Positions 25,163 through 33,655 of a stretch of 64,000 bases of DNA are shown in pieces. Within the stretch, counting starts at the first letter, position 1. Each line of letters starts with the position of its first letter. The DNA comes from Thalassovita litoralis (GTDB taxonomy: Bacteria > Pseudomonadota > Alphaproteobacteria > Rhodobacterales > Rhodobacteraceae): contig NZ_FXTO01000001.1 in NCBI RefSeq assembly GCF_900182725.1, positions 248,001 through 312,000 of the forward strand. Reading direction: 5' to 3'. The position numbers were made by a program, and so were the translations under genes. The notes beneath the pieces are model-generated. The model searched no databases and was not told the DNA's origin. It saw only the letters and a list, made by a program, of their open reading frames with translations.

Positions 25163-28039
25163 ATGAAGGATTTTATCATTCCCTGGGATGACCGCGACAT
25201 GGGCACCCCTGCGAAAACCGGCGCGGCGGTCACGCTGACGATTGACGGGTTTGACATTACAGTCCCCGAAGGCACCAGCGTCATGCGGGCCGCGGCGGAA
25301 GCAGGCATTTCCGTACCCAAGCTGTGCGCAACCGACAGCGTGGAGGCATTTGGCTCCTGCCGCTTGTGCGTTGTGGAAATCGAAGGGCGGCGTGGCACGC
25401 CTGCGTCCTGTACAACCCCGGTGGCACCGGGAATGGTGGTGCATACCCAATCCAGCAAGGTGCGCAAAATCCGCAAGGGCGTGATGGAGCTGTATATCAG
25501 CGATCACCCGCTGGATTGCCTGACCTGTGCGGCCAATGGCGATTGCGAATTACAGGACATGGCCGGGGCGGTGGGGCTGCGGGACGTCCGGTACGAACCG
25601 GGCCGCAACCATTTTGAACAGCGTGCCGTGGTGGGGGATAATCCTGAATACATCCCGGCAGATTGCTCCAACCCGTATTTCACCTATGACCCACAGAAAT
25701 GTATCGTCTGTTCGCGCTGCGTCCGTGCCTGCGAAGAGGTGCAGGGAACTTTTGCCCTGACGATCGAAGGGCGCGGGTTTGACAGCCGCGTGAAGGCGGG
25801 GATGGCGGGGGATGATTTCCTGTCTTCGGATTGCGTCAGTTGTGGTGCCTGTGTGCAGGCCTGCCCGACCGCCACCTTGCAGGAAAAATCCGTGATCGAA
25901 CTGGGGACACCAGACCGATCCGTGGTCACGACCTGCGCTTATTGCGGGGTTGGCTGTTCGTTCAAGGCCGAAATGCAGGGCGATCAACTGGTGCGGATGG
26001 TGCCGCATAAACAAGGCAAGGCCAACCGGGGCCATTCCTGCGTGAAGGGACGGTTCGCGTGGGGCTATGCCACCCACAAAGAACGCATCCTGCACCCGAT
26101 GATCCGCGACAGCATCGAAGAGCCGTGGCGCGAAGTATCGTGGGACGAGGCAATCGGATTTGCCGCCAATCGTATGCGCGGGCTACAGGAAAAATACGGG
26201 CGGCGCTCGGTCGGGGTGATTACGTCCAGCCGATGCACGAACGAGGAAACCTTCCTTGTGCAAAAACTGACCCGCGCGGTGTTTGGCAACAACAACACCG
26301 ACACCTGCGCCCGCGTGTGCCATTCGCCCACCGGATACGGGTTGGGGCAGACATTTGGCACCAGCGCCGGAACGCAGGATTTCGACAGCGTGGAACATAC
26401 TGATGTGGTGATCATCATCGGGGCCAACCCCACCGATGGGCATCCGGTTTTCGCCAGCCGCCTGAAAAAGCGCCTGCGGGCAGGGGCCAAGCTGATCGTG
26501 ATCGACCCGCGCCGCACCAACATGGTGAAATCGGCGCACATCAAGGCCGCGCATCATCTGGCGTTGCGTCCCGGCACCAACGTGGCGGTTGTGACCGCGC
26601 TGGCCCATGTCATCGTGACCGAGGGGCTGGCGGACGAGCAATATATCCGCGAACGCTGTGACTGGGATGAATTCCGCGAATACGCCGAATTCGTCAGCGA
26701 CCCGCGCCACGCCCCCGAGGCCGTGGAGGAACTGACCGGGGTTCCTGCGGCAGAGCTGCGGGCGGCGGCCCGGCTATTCGCCACTGGTGGCAACGGTGCA
26801 ATCTATTACGGGCTGGGCGTGACCGAACATTCCCAAGGGTCTACCACGGTAATCGGCATTGCCAATCTGGCGATGATGACGGGCAACGTGGGCCGCACGG
26901 GTGTGGGCGTGAACCCGCTGCGCGGGCAGAACAACGTGCAGGGGTCGTGTGACATGGGCAGTTTCCCGCATGAATTGCCGGGGTATCGCCATGTCAAACT
27001 GCCCGAAGTCCGCGCGATTTTTGAAAACGCGTGGGGCGTGGCAATTGACCCGGAACCGGGCCTGCGGATTCCCAACATGCTGGATGCTGCCGTGGATGGC
27101 AGCTTCAAGGGGCTGTATTGTCAGGGCGAGGACATCCTGCAATCGGACCCGGACACCAAACATGTTGCCGCTGGTCTGGCCGCGATGGAATGCGTGATCG
27201 TGCATGACCTGTTCCTGAACGAAACCGCCAACTACGCGCATGTGTTCCTGCCCGGCAGCACGTTCTTGGAAAAGAACGGCACCTTCACCAACGCCGAGCG
27301 CCGCATCAACATGGTGCGCAAGGTGATGGCCCCCATGAATGGCTACGAGGATTGGGAAGTCACCCAAATGCTGGCCAATGCGATGGGCGCGGGGTGGACC
27401 TATACCCACCCGTCGCAAATCATGGCGGAAATCGCGGCAACTACGCCGTCCTTTGCCGGTGTGACCTATGACAAGATCGAGGCAATGGGCAGCGTGCAAT
27501 GGCCCTGCAACGACGCCAACCCTGACGGCACGCCGCTGATGCATGTGGATGGGTTCGTGCGCGGCAAGGGGCGGTTTATCGTCACCGAATATGTGCCAAC
27601 GCTGGAAAAAACCGGGCCACGGTTCCCGCTGTTGCTGACAACCGGGCGTATCCTGTCACAGTATAACGTCGGGGCGCAGACACGGCGCACGGCGAATGTG
27701 GTCTGGCACGATCAGGACGTGCTGGAAATCCACCCGCATGACGCGGAAACCCGTGGTGTGAAGGATGGGGATTTCATCAAACTAGCCTCGCGGTCGGGGG
27801 AAATCACCCTGCGAGCGCAGATCACGGACCGGGTGTCCCCCGGCGTGGTTTACACGACCTTCCACCACCCGGATACGCAGGCCAATGTCGTAACCACCGA
27901 TTTCAGCGACTGGGCCACGAATTGCCCGGAATACAAGGTCACGGCGGTGCAGGTCAGCCCGTCAAACGGACCAACCGACTGGCAAGAGGAATACGCCGAA
28001 CAGGCGGCCCGCTCGCGTCGGATTCAGGCTGCGGAATGA
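25163..28039 (+). CDS. fdsA: NAD-dependent formate dehydrogenase, alpha (catalytic, molybdenum) subunit
   Basis: A 958-aa Mo-bis-MGD enzyme. A NuoG-like N-terminus holds a [2Fe-2S] ferredoxin domain (Cys55, Cys66, Cys69 region), the His/Cys cluster in DHPLDCLTCAANGDCELQ, and two [4Fe-4S] motifs (CIVCSRCVRAC and CVSCGACVQACP). The molybdopterin domain begins at CAYCGVGCSF. The metal ligand is Cys386 (ARVCHSPTGYG), with no selenocysteine. I chose the Met at 25163 because the 28 upstream codons overlap the repeat element and look non-coding. The stop overlaps the next start by 4 bases. Confidence 0.96.
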   Translation: MKDFIIPWDDRDMGTPAKTGAAVTLTIDGFDITVPEGTSVMRAAAEAGISVPKLCATDSVEAFGSCRLCVVEIEGRRGTPASCTTPVAPGMVVHTQSSKVRKIRKGVMELYISDHPLDCLTCAANGDCELQDMAGAVGLRDVRYEPGRNHFEQRAVVGDNPEYIPADCSNPYFTYDPQKCIVCSRCVRACEEVQGTFALTIEGRGFDSRVKAGMAGDDFLSSDCVSCGACVQACPTATLQEKSVIELGTPDRSVVTTCAYCGVGCSFKAEMQGDQLVRMVPHKQGKANRGHSCVKGRFAWGYATHKERILHPMIRDSIEEPWREVSWDEAIGFAANRMRGLQEKYGRRSVGVITSSRCTNEETFLVQKLTRAVFGNNNTDTCARVCHSPTGYGLGQTFGTSAGTQDFDSVEHTDVVIIIGANPTDGHPVFASRLKKRLRAGAKLIVIDPRRTNMVKSAHIKAAHHLALRPGTNVAVVTALAHVIVTEGLADEQYIRERCDWDEFREYAEFVSDPRHAPEAVEELTGVPAAELRAAARLFATGGNGAIYYGLGVTEHSQGSTTVIGIANLAMMTGNVGRTGVGVNPLRGQNNVQGSCDMGSFPHELPGYRHVKLPEVRAIFENAWGVAIDPEPGLRIPNMLDAAVDGSFKGLYCQGEDILQSDPDTKHVAAGLAAMECVIVHDLFLNETANYAHVFLPGSTFLEKNGTFTNAERRINMVRKVMAPMNGYEDWEVTQMLANAMGAGWTYTHPSQIMAEIAATTPSFAGVTYDKIEAMGSVQWPCNDANPDGTPLMHVDGFVRGKGRFIVTEYVPTLEKTGPRFPLLLTTGRILSQYNVGAQTRRTANVVWHDQDVLEIHPHDAETRGVKDGDFIKLASRSGEITLRAQITDRVSPGVVYTTFHHPDTQANVVTTDFSDWATNCPEYKVTAVQVSPSNGPTDWQEEYAEQAARSRRIQAAE

Positions 28040-28851
28040 CACGCGCCGCCACATCCCTGCCCGGTCTGTCCGTCCATCTCGACGGGCAGCGCCGGATCCT
28101 GCGCACACTGCCAGAGGAGGTGCCGGTTGCGCTGGTGTTTAACGGGGAAACGCAGGCGGTGATGATGGCCAGCCCGCAAGAACTGAGGGATTTTGCCACG
28201 GGTTTTGCCTTGGGCGAGGGGATCATCACCCACCCTGACCAGATCGAAAGGCTAGAGATCGTCACGCATGACGCAGGGATCGAGGCGCGGATGGAGCTGA
28301 ACAGCGCCGCCAGCCGCACCCTGACGCAGCGCCGCCGCGCGATGACCGGGCCGGTGGGGTGCGGGTTGTGCGGGATCGACAGTCTGGAACAGGCGGTGCG
28401 CCCCCTGCCCCGCGTGACCGCCGACCTGCGCCTGACCCGCACCGAGGTGGCCCATGCAGGCGATGCCCTGCGCGCCCACCAACCCCTGCATGACCAGACC
28501 CATGCCGTTCACGCGGCGGGGTTCCTGATGCCCGGTCAGGGGATCGTTCTGACGCGCGAGGATGTGGGCCGCCACAATGCACTGGATAAGCTGATCGGAG
28601 CCTTACACCACGCCGGGATCACTCCAGCGCAAGGCGCCTTTGTCATGACCAGCCGCATCTCGGTAGAATTGGTGCAGAAATCCGCACTGGCAGGCTGTCC
28701 AGTCCTGATCGCGGTATCCGCCCCCACCGTCCTTGCCCTGCGCAGCGCCGAAGCGGCGGGCATCACGCTGGTCGCGTTTGCCCGCAGGGGCGGGTTCGAT
28801 CTTTATTCCCATCCCGACCGTATCGAAACCGGAGCTTCCGATGTCGCCTGA
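28036..28851 (+). CDS. fdsC: Formate dehydrogenase accessory sulfurtransferase FdhD (FdsC)
   Basis: A 271-aa FdhD-family protein that sulfurates or protects the Mo cofactor for FdsA. The hallmark GPVGCGLCGIDS contains Cys109 and Cys112, and the later VLTREDVGRHNALDKLIG motif is intact. It overlaps fdsA by 4 bases and fdsD by 11. The order gamma, beta, alpha, FdhD-like, delta is the classical fdsGBACD arrangement. Confidence 0.93.
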   Translation: MTRAATSLPGLSVHLDGQRRILRTLPEEVPVALVFNGETQAVMMASPQELRDFATGFALGEGIITHPDQIERLEIVTHDAGIEARMELNSAASRTLTQRRRAMTGPVGCGLCGIDSLEQAVRPLPRVTADLRLTRTEVAHAGDALRAHQPLHDQTHAVHAAGFLMPGQGIVLTREDVGRHNALDKLIGALHHAGITPAQGAFVMTSRISVELVQKSALAGCPVLIAVSAPTVLALRSAEAAGITLVAFARRGGFDLYSHPDRIETGASDVA

Positions 28852-29059
28852 AAAAATGATCATGATGGCCAACCAGATCGCCACATTTTTCCATTCACAG
28901 CCGGGGGCGGATCAGGCCCAGCGTGTAGCGGATCACCTGAACGATTTCTGGGATCCCCGGATGCGCCGCCAATTGGCCCGTCTGATGGAAGACGGCAGCA
29001 CAGGTTTCGATCCGTTGGTGACAGCAGCCTTTCCGTTGGTACGGGTGCCGGTCGAGTAA
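28841..29059 (+). CDS. fdsD: Formate dehydrogenase delta subunit
   Basis: A 72-aa helical protein (MSPEKMIMMANQIATFF..., then HLNDFWDPRMRRQLA) matching FdsD, a small assembly/cofactor-insertion factor needed for active FdsA in Rhodobacter capsulatus. The start at 28841 has GGAG about 7 bases upstream and overlaps the end of fdsC. Last gene of the operon; only about 28 bases separate it from the converging rtcR stop, with no obvious hairpin. Confidence 0.9.
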   Translation: MSPEKMIMMANQIATFFHSQPGADQAQRVADHLNDFWDPRMRRQLARLMEDGSTGFDPLVTAAFPLVRVPVE

Positions 29060-29087
29060 AATTGCCCGGCCCGGTTTTCCTGCGTGA

Positions 29088-30674
29088 TCAGGACCGTTCT
29101 TTGACTGCGTCCCAGGTCAAACCGAATTTCCCAAGGTATTTCTTCAGCCGATCAGCGTCATTCGTGCTGGTTCGCTTTGCCCGAGATGCCGCAAACAAGC
29201 TGCGCCCGGCAGCGCTGAGGCTGGGGGATACCCGGCAAACGCGGATGACTTCGGCCAACTGAACCTGATCGAACAGATCAAGGTCCGCCGATGCGTCCCC
29301 AAGCACCTTGGCGACCAATCGAAAGTCATCTTCTGACCGTGCGCTTTGCCAATTGTCGCGCAAACGGTCAATTTCTTCGTCCACCATCGTGCGCGTGATC
29401 CGTCCGCGCGGCGCAAGGGTGCAAAGACGCCTGATAGAACCGCCCAAATCCCGAAAATTGCCAAGCCACAGCGTCGCCGGGTCCGTGGCAAAGCGCAGGT
29501 ATTGCTCTCGGGCGTCCGTGTTAAAACCAGTCTGCACACCCAGTTCACGTTCCGCCTGCGCCAGTTCAAAGGCGATATTCGGCGCAAGGTCGCCTGAACG
29601 GTTGCGCAAGGGCGGCAAGGTAAAACTCCACATGCTCAGGCACGCCAACAGATCGGGACGAAAGCATCCTTCGGCGCTCAGCCGACGCAGATCGCGCCCT
29701 GCCCCCGCGATAACGTGAAAGCGGCAGGATACCTGATGGTCCGACCCAACCGGATAGAATGTGCCGCTCTCGATCGCGTGCAGCAGGACCGCTTGCACGT
29801 TCAGATCCAACGAGTCGATTTCATCCAGAAACAAGGTGCCGCCGTCCGCTTCGCGCAGCAATCCGCTGCGCTCGGTCCCCGCAACCCCGGTGTGACTGCG
29901 CCGCTGACCAAAAAGCGTAGACAGCGCATCCGGCCCATTCAACGTGGCACAGTTCACATGCACCATCCGCCCCTTCACGCGGCGCCGGTCCAGTTTGAGG
30001 TTATGAATCCGCCCTGCCAGTTCGGTCTTGCCTGTTCCTGTCTCTCCCAAAAGCAGGATCGGCGCATCAGACTTGCTGGCCACCAGTTCGATCTGATCAA
30101 TCAGCCCGTTATAAGCCGGGTTGCGTGTTTCGATACCACCGCGCAGTTGATCGGAATATTCGCGCGAAAGCTGATCAAACCGCTGTTGCAGGGCGTTATA
30201 GCGCGACAGGTCCAAGTCGATGACATCAAACTTGCCTTTTCCGCCCTCTTCCTTTGGCGGCCCCGTCTGAATCAGGCGGGCAGGCACATGGCGGCTTTCG
30301 GTCAGCAGGAACCAACAAATCTGCGCCACATGAGTGCCGGTGGTCAGGTGAACGTGATATCGCTCTCTGTCCTCATCGAAACCATAGCCACGCGCAAAAT
30401 CGAACAGCTTGCCGTAGACCTCTTGAAAATCCCACGGATCGTCAAGGTCCAGACGCCGCAACAGAACTTCTGTATCTGGTGACGTGTCACGCAGCTCCGC
30501 AGCCACACCATGCGCCAAACGGGCGAATTTGTGATCATAAAGCAGCTCCAGCCGGGCAACATCAAACCCATCCTGCTGCAAAAGCTCGCGGGTTGGCTTC
30601 CACCTGCGTTTTTTGCCCACGTCAAGTTGCGTTCCAAGAAAGCCGATAACCACATTTTTCAATGCACTATCCAA
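29088..30674 (-). CDS. rtcR: RNA repair transcriptional activator RtcR
   Basis: A 528-aa sigma54-dependent activator. The N-terminal ~180 residues are the RtcR-type CARF sensory domain (starting VVIGFLGTQLDVGKKRRW), thought to sense RNA 2',3'-cyclic phosphate-derived signals. The AAA+ domain has Walker A LLGETGTGKTE (near 208) and Walker B GGTLFLDEID (near 280). A C-terminal Fis-like DNA-binding region follows. The loop that normally reads GAFTGA reads RSHTGV here (near 257-262), which is odd because the Phe contacts sigma54. It is divergent from rtcB across 162 bases. Confidence 0.93.
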   Translation of the reverse strand: MDSALKNVVIGFLGTQLDVGKKRRWKPTRELLQQDGFDVARLELLYDHKFARLAHGVAAELRDTSPDTEVLLRRLDLDDPWDFQEVYGKLFDFARGYGFDEDRERYHVHLTTGTHVAQICWFLLTESRHVPARLIQTGPPKEEGGKGKFDVIDLDLSRYNALQQRFDQLSREYSDQLRGGIETRNPAYNGLIDQIELVASKSDAPILLLGETGTGKTELAGRIHNLKLDRRRVKGRMVHVNCATLNGPDALSTLFGQRRSHTGVAGTERSGLLREADGGTLFLDEIDSLDLNVQAVLLHAIESGTFYPVGSDHQVSCRFHVIAGAGRDLRRLSAEGCFRPDLLACLSMWSFTLPPLRNRSGDLAPNIAFELAQAERELGVQTGFNTDAREQYLRFATDPATLWLGNFRDLGGSIRRLCTLAPRGRITRTMVDEEIDRLRDNWQSARSEDDFRLVAKVLGDASADLDLFDQVQLAEVIRVCRVSPSLSAAGRSLFAASRAKRTSTNDADRLKKYLGKFGLTWDAVKERS

Positions 30675-30680
30675 ACATAT

Positions 30681-30741
30681 AAATCACGATATTTTTGGAT
30701 CATATCTCTTTGCATCAAAACTTGAAATCACGAAGTTTCAA
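30681..30741. promoter_or_regulatory. Two direct repeats, candidate RtcR binding sites
   Basis: AAATCACGATATTTT (30681-30695) and AAATCACGAAGTTTC (30725-30739) share a 9-base identical core and start 44 bp apart, close to four helical turns. The second lies inside a perfect dyad TTGAAA-N8-TTTCAA (30722-30741). They sit about 45-100 bases upstream of a -24/-12 promoter, the normal place for enhancer sites of a sigma54 activator. Confidence 0.55.
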
Positions 30742-30780
30742 AAGCAAATTCAACGCCTTAATCCCATCACGCATTTTCGA

Positions 30781-30797
30781 CGGCCTTTCGACTGCGG
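30781..30797 (+). promoter_or_regulatory. Candidate sigma54 (-24/-12) promoter of rtcB
   Basis: CGGCCTTTCGACTGCGG has GG (30782-30783) and GC (30794-30795) separated by exactly 10 bases, as sigma54 promoters require; the -12 block CTGCG is one to two bases from the consensus TTGCA. It lies about 40 bases before the rtcB start and downstream of the direct repeats, matching the sigma54/RtcR control known in E. coli. Confidence 0.5.
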
Positions 30798-30836
30798 CAT
30801 GACATAACAAACGCACCAGAAAGCAGGAAAAGAGCA

Positions 30837-32309
30837 ATGGCAGATAAATCCGCGTTTGCATCCGCAAAAGACCACTTCGCCAAGCCGGACACACTACCCG
30901 CAGCAGGCACTCAGATTGTCGTGACCGGCGCGCATCTCAAGGACTGGGGACACCGCCCCGGCAAACAATTCCGGCATCTGTTGGACCGCGCCAATACGTT
31001 GCACGCCGCAGGCCATACACTGACGGAAATCCGCACCGTTCTGGAAGGCGAGTTTCCCCCTGCACCGGCCCAGCTTGCGCTGCACGCACCGGGCACAGTG
31101 GAATTCCACGAAAACATCCAGATCGGCGACCCCGACGAGGCCCACAATGTCAACATGGTACGCGAAACCATGACCGCGCTGATGCGGACCCCAACCATCG
31201 AAGCCGGGGCCATCATGCCCGATGCCTGCCCCTCTGGCCCGGTCGGGACGATCCCGGTGGGGGGCGTGGCAGCAGCCCGCAACGCAATCCATCCCGGAAT
31301 GCATTCGGCTGATATCTGCTGTTCGGTTATGATCACCGACCTTGGTTTTGTTGATCCAAAGAAAGTGCTGGATGCAGCGCAAAGCATCACACATTTCGGC
31401 CCCGGCGGACAGCGAAACGGTCAGCGGTTTACCATGTCGTTAAAACTACTGGACGCATTCCGCGAAAACCCGTTCCTGAACACCCAGAAAAGCCTCCAAT
31501 TGGCGCAGGAACACATGGGAACACAAGGCGATGGCAACCATTTCCTGTTCGTCGGACGCTCGCGCAAAACGGGGCGGACAGCGATAGTCACGCACCACGG
31601 CTCGCGCGGGCCGGGGGCTGTGCTGTACAAGAACGGCATGACAGTGGCAGAGCGGTTCCGCAAAGAGCTGTCGCCAAAAACGCTGAAGCAGAATGCTTGG
31701 ATTCCAGCCGATACCGACGAAGGTCAAGCCTATTGGCAGGCGTTGCAACTGATCCGTGAATGGACCAAGGACAATCATACGGCCATTCATCAAGCCACGG
31801 TGGAGGCCATGAACGCAGAGGTAGGCGACCGCTACTGGAACGAGCATAATTTTGTGTTCAAGCGTGGTGATCTATATTTGCACGGCAAGGGCGCCACGCC
31901 AGCCTGGGCAGATTACGCTGCGGATGCAACCGGGCTGACGCTCATTCCCCTGAACATGTCGGAACCCGTGCTAGTGACCCGAGGCAAGGATGCTGCACAT
32001 GGTCTTGGCTTCAGCCCGCATGGCGCAGGGCGCAACTTCTCGCGTTCCGAACACAAGCGCCGCATGGGCGATGTGACGCCTGAACAGATGCTCAAGGCAG
32101 AAACAGAAGGGCTGGATGTGCGCTTTTATGCAGGCGGCATCGACACCACCGAACTCCCCTCGAGCTACAAAAGGGCGGCTAACGTCGTCCGCCAGATCGA
32201 AACCTACGGCCTTGCAGAAATCGAGGACTACATCGACCCCTACGGCTGCATCATGGCCGGCGACATCCCACCGTTCTGGAAGAACAAGAAAAAGACCAGA
32301 CAGGCCTGA
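30837..32309 (+). CDS. rtcB: RNA-splicing ligase RtcB
   Basis: A 490-aa RtcB-family ligase that joins 2',3'-cyclic phosphate (or 3'-phosphate) and 5'-hydroxyl RNA ends with GTP and Mn2+. Metal-binding and active-site features are visible: PVGGVAAA, HPGMHSADICCSVM (Asp/Cys ligands near residues 160-166), GDGNHFLFVG and HHGSRGPG, with the guanylylated-His region near HGLGFSPHGAGR. It is longer than E. coli RtcB (408 aa) because of inserts and an N-terminal extension. No rtcA cyclase follows. A clear AGGAAAAG ribosome site precedes the start. Confidence 0.93.
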   Translation: MADKSAFASAKDHFAKPDTLPAAGTQIVVTGAHLKDWGHRPGKQFRHLLDRANTLHAAGHTLTEIRTVLEGEFPPAPAQLALHAPGTVEFHENIQIGDPDEAHNVNMVRETMTALMRTPTIEAGAIMPDACPSGPVGTIPVGGVAAARNAIHPGMHSADICCSVMITDLGFVDPKKVLDAAQSITHFGPGGQRNGQRFTMSLKLLDAFRENPFLNTQKSLQLAQEHMGTQGDGNHFLFVGRSRKTGRTAIVTHHGSRGPGAVLYKNGMTVAERFRKELSPKTLKQNAWIPADTDEGQAYWQALQLIREWTKDNHTAIHQATVEAMNAEVGDRYWNEHNFVFKRGDLYLHGKGATPAWADYAADATGLTLIPLNMSEPVLVTRGKDAAHGLGFSPHGAGRNFSRSEHKRRMGDVTPEQMLKAETEGLDVRFYAGGIDTTELPSSYKRAANVVRQIETYGLAEIEDYIDPYGCIMAGDIPPFWKNKKKTRQA

Positions 32310-32460
32310 ACGGCCCGCCTGTCCAACGGAAACCTTTGATCGAAAGCACACCGACCGAAAATTAGCCCCCAACGAACAGAAGACCGTTCACGACACGACA
32401 ACGGACACGCTCTCGAACCGTTTGGAAAAAATGCTAACGCACACATACTTAAGAAGGTTC

Positions 32461-32537
32461 TGGTGACCCCGGCAGGATTCGAACCTGCAACCTGCCCCTT
32501 AGGAGGGGGCTGCTCTATCCAGTTGAGCCACGGGGCC
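32461..32537 (-). tRNA. tRNA-Arg (anticodon CCT)
   Basis: The minus strand folds into a complete cloverleaf: acceptor GGCCCCG with CGGGGTC (one G-U pair), D-arm GCTC/GAGC, anticodon stem GCCCC/GGGGC with loop CTCCTAA (anticodon CCT), T-arm GCAGG-TTCGAAT-CCTGC, discriminator A and an encoded CCA end. It reads AGG codons. It converges on rtcB. Confidence 0.95.
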
Positions 32538-32629
32538 ACGCGCAAGTGTCTTAGCCCGATGCAATCCCTTGAACAAGGGCTGGGGTTCGCGCTAACACTT
32601 GGGAACTGGTATTTTTCAGGACCCGCAAT

Positions 32630-33655
32630 TTGAGCCGCAAAGACCACCGCCCCTTAACCCTGCGCGATGTTTCCGAAGCCTCGGGCGTTTCGGAAATGAC
32701 CGTCAGCCGTGTGCTGCGCAATCGCAGCGATGTCAGTCAGGCAACACGGGAAAAGGTGCTACGTGCAGCCAAGCAACTGGGCTATGTTCCCAATAAGATC
32801 GCAGGCGCATTGGCCAGCCAGCGGGTGAATTTGGTGGCGGTCATCATCCCGTCCATGTCGAACATGGTATTTCCCGAAGTGATGGCAGGCATCAGCCGCA
32901 CATTGGAAGATACCGGCCTGCAACCTGTTGTCGGCGTCACCAATTACAATCCCGAAAAAGAAGAAAAGGTGCTGTACGAGATGCTCTCGTGGCGACCATC
33001 GGGGGTGATTATCGCGGGGCTGGAACATTCCGATGCCGCGCGGGCCATGCTGCGGGCTGCGGGTATCCCCGTGGTCGAGATCATGGACGTGGATGGCGAC
33101 CCCGTGGACACTTGCGTAGGCATTTCACACCGCCGGGCCGGGCGCGAGATTGGCAAGGCCATCGTCGCCGCCGGATATAAACGGATCGGCTTTTTGGGAA
33201 CCAAAATGCCGATGGACCACAGGGCACGAAAGCGGTTCGAGGGGCTGACGCAAGCCTTGGCCAAAGGTGGGATCGAAGTCGCGGATCAGGCTTTCTATTC
33301 GGGTGGATCGGCCTTGGCCAAAGGCCGCGAAATGACCGAAGCCCTGCTCAACCGCACCCCTGATCTGGATTTTCTGTATTACTCCAACGACATGATCGGG
33401 GCCGGTGGGCTGCTGTACCTGCTGGAAAAAGGCTATGATATTCCCGGTCAGTTCGGCCTTGCGGGCTTCAATGGCGTCGAATTGCTTCAGGGTTTACCAC
33501 GCAAACTGGCCACGATGGATGCCTGCCGCGCTGAAATCGGCTGCAAGGCTGCGGAAATCATCCTGACGCGCATATCCAACCCGGATGCAGATTTACCTGA
33601 TCGCGTGGAACTGACCCCGACCCTTTCGCGCGGTGACACATTGCGGGACGGCTGA
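32630..33655 (+). CDS. LacI-family transcriptional regulator (GntR-like branch)
   Basis: A 341-aa LacI protein. The N-terminal helix-turn-helix is TLRDVSEASGVSEMTVSRVL (residues 9-28), with the hinge helix in PNKIAGALASQR and a periplasmic-binding-protein-like effector domain (VAVIIPSMSNMVFPEV onward). It resembles gluconate-utilisation repressors, but no sugar-acid catabolism or transport genes are nearby, so the effector is unknown. The next gene starts on its stop codon (TGATG), so the two are coupled. Confidence 0.88.
   Translation: MSRKDHRPLTLRDVSEASGVSEMTVSRVLRNRSDVSQATREKVLRAAKQLGYVPNKIAGALASQRVNLVAVIIPSMSNMVFPEVMAGISRTLEDTGLQPVVGVTNYNPEKEEKVLYEMLSWRPSGVIIAGLEHSDAARAMLRAAGIPVVEIMDVDGDPVDTCVGISHRRAGREIGKAIVAAGYKRIGFLGTKMPMDHRARKRFEGLTQALAKGGIEVADQAFYSGGSALAKGREMTEALLNRTPDLDFLYYSNDMIGAGGLLYLLEKGYDIPGQFGLAGFNGVELLQGLPRKLATMDACRAEIGCKAAEIILTRISNPDADLPDRVELTPTLSRGDTLRDG

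Noticed and set aside
30688-30710. A second possible sigma54 site, TTGGATCATATCTCTTTGCAT
   Set aside because: GG and GC are 13 bases apart instead of 10; the site at 30781-30797 fits the required spacing.
32310-32460. Possible Y-RNA-like or tRNA-like RNA downstream of rtcB, as seen in some rtcBA operons
   Set aside because: I could not fold a tRNA-like structure on the plus strand; the only tRNA is the minus-strand tRNA-Arg.
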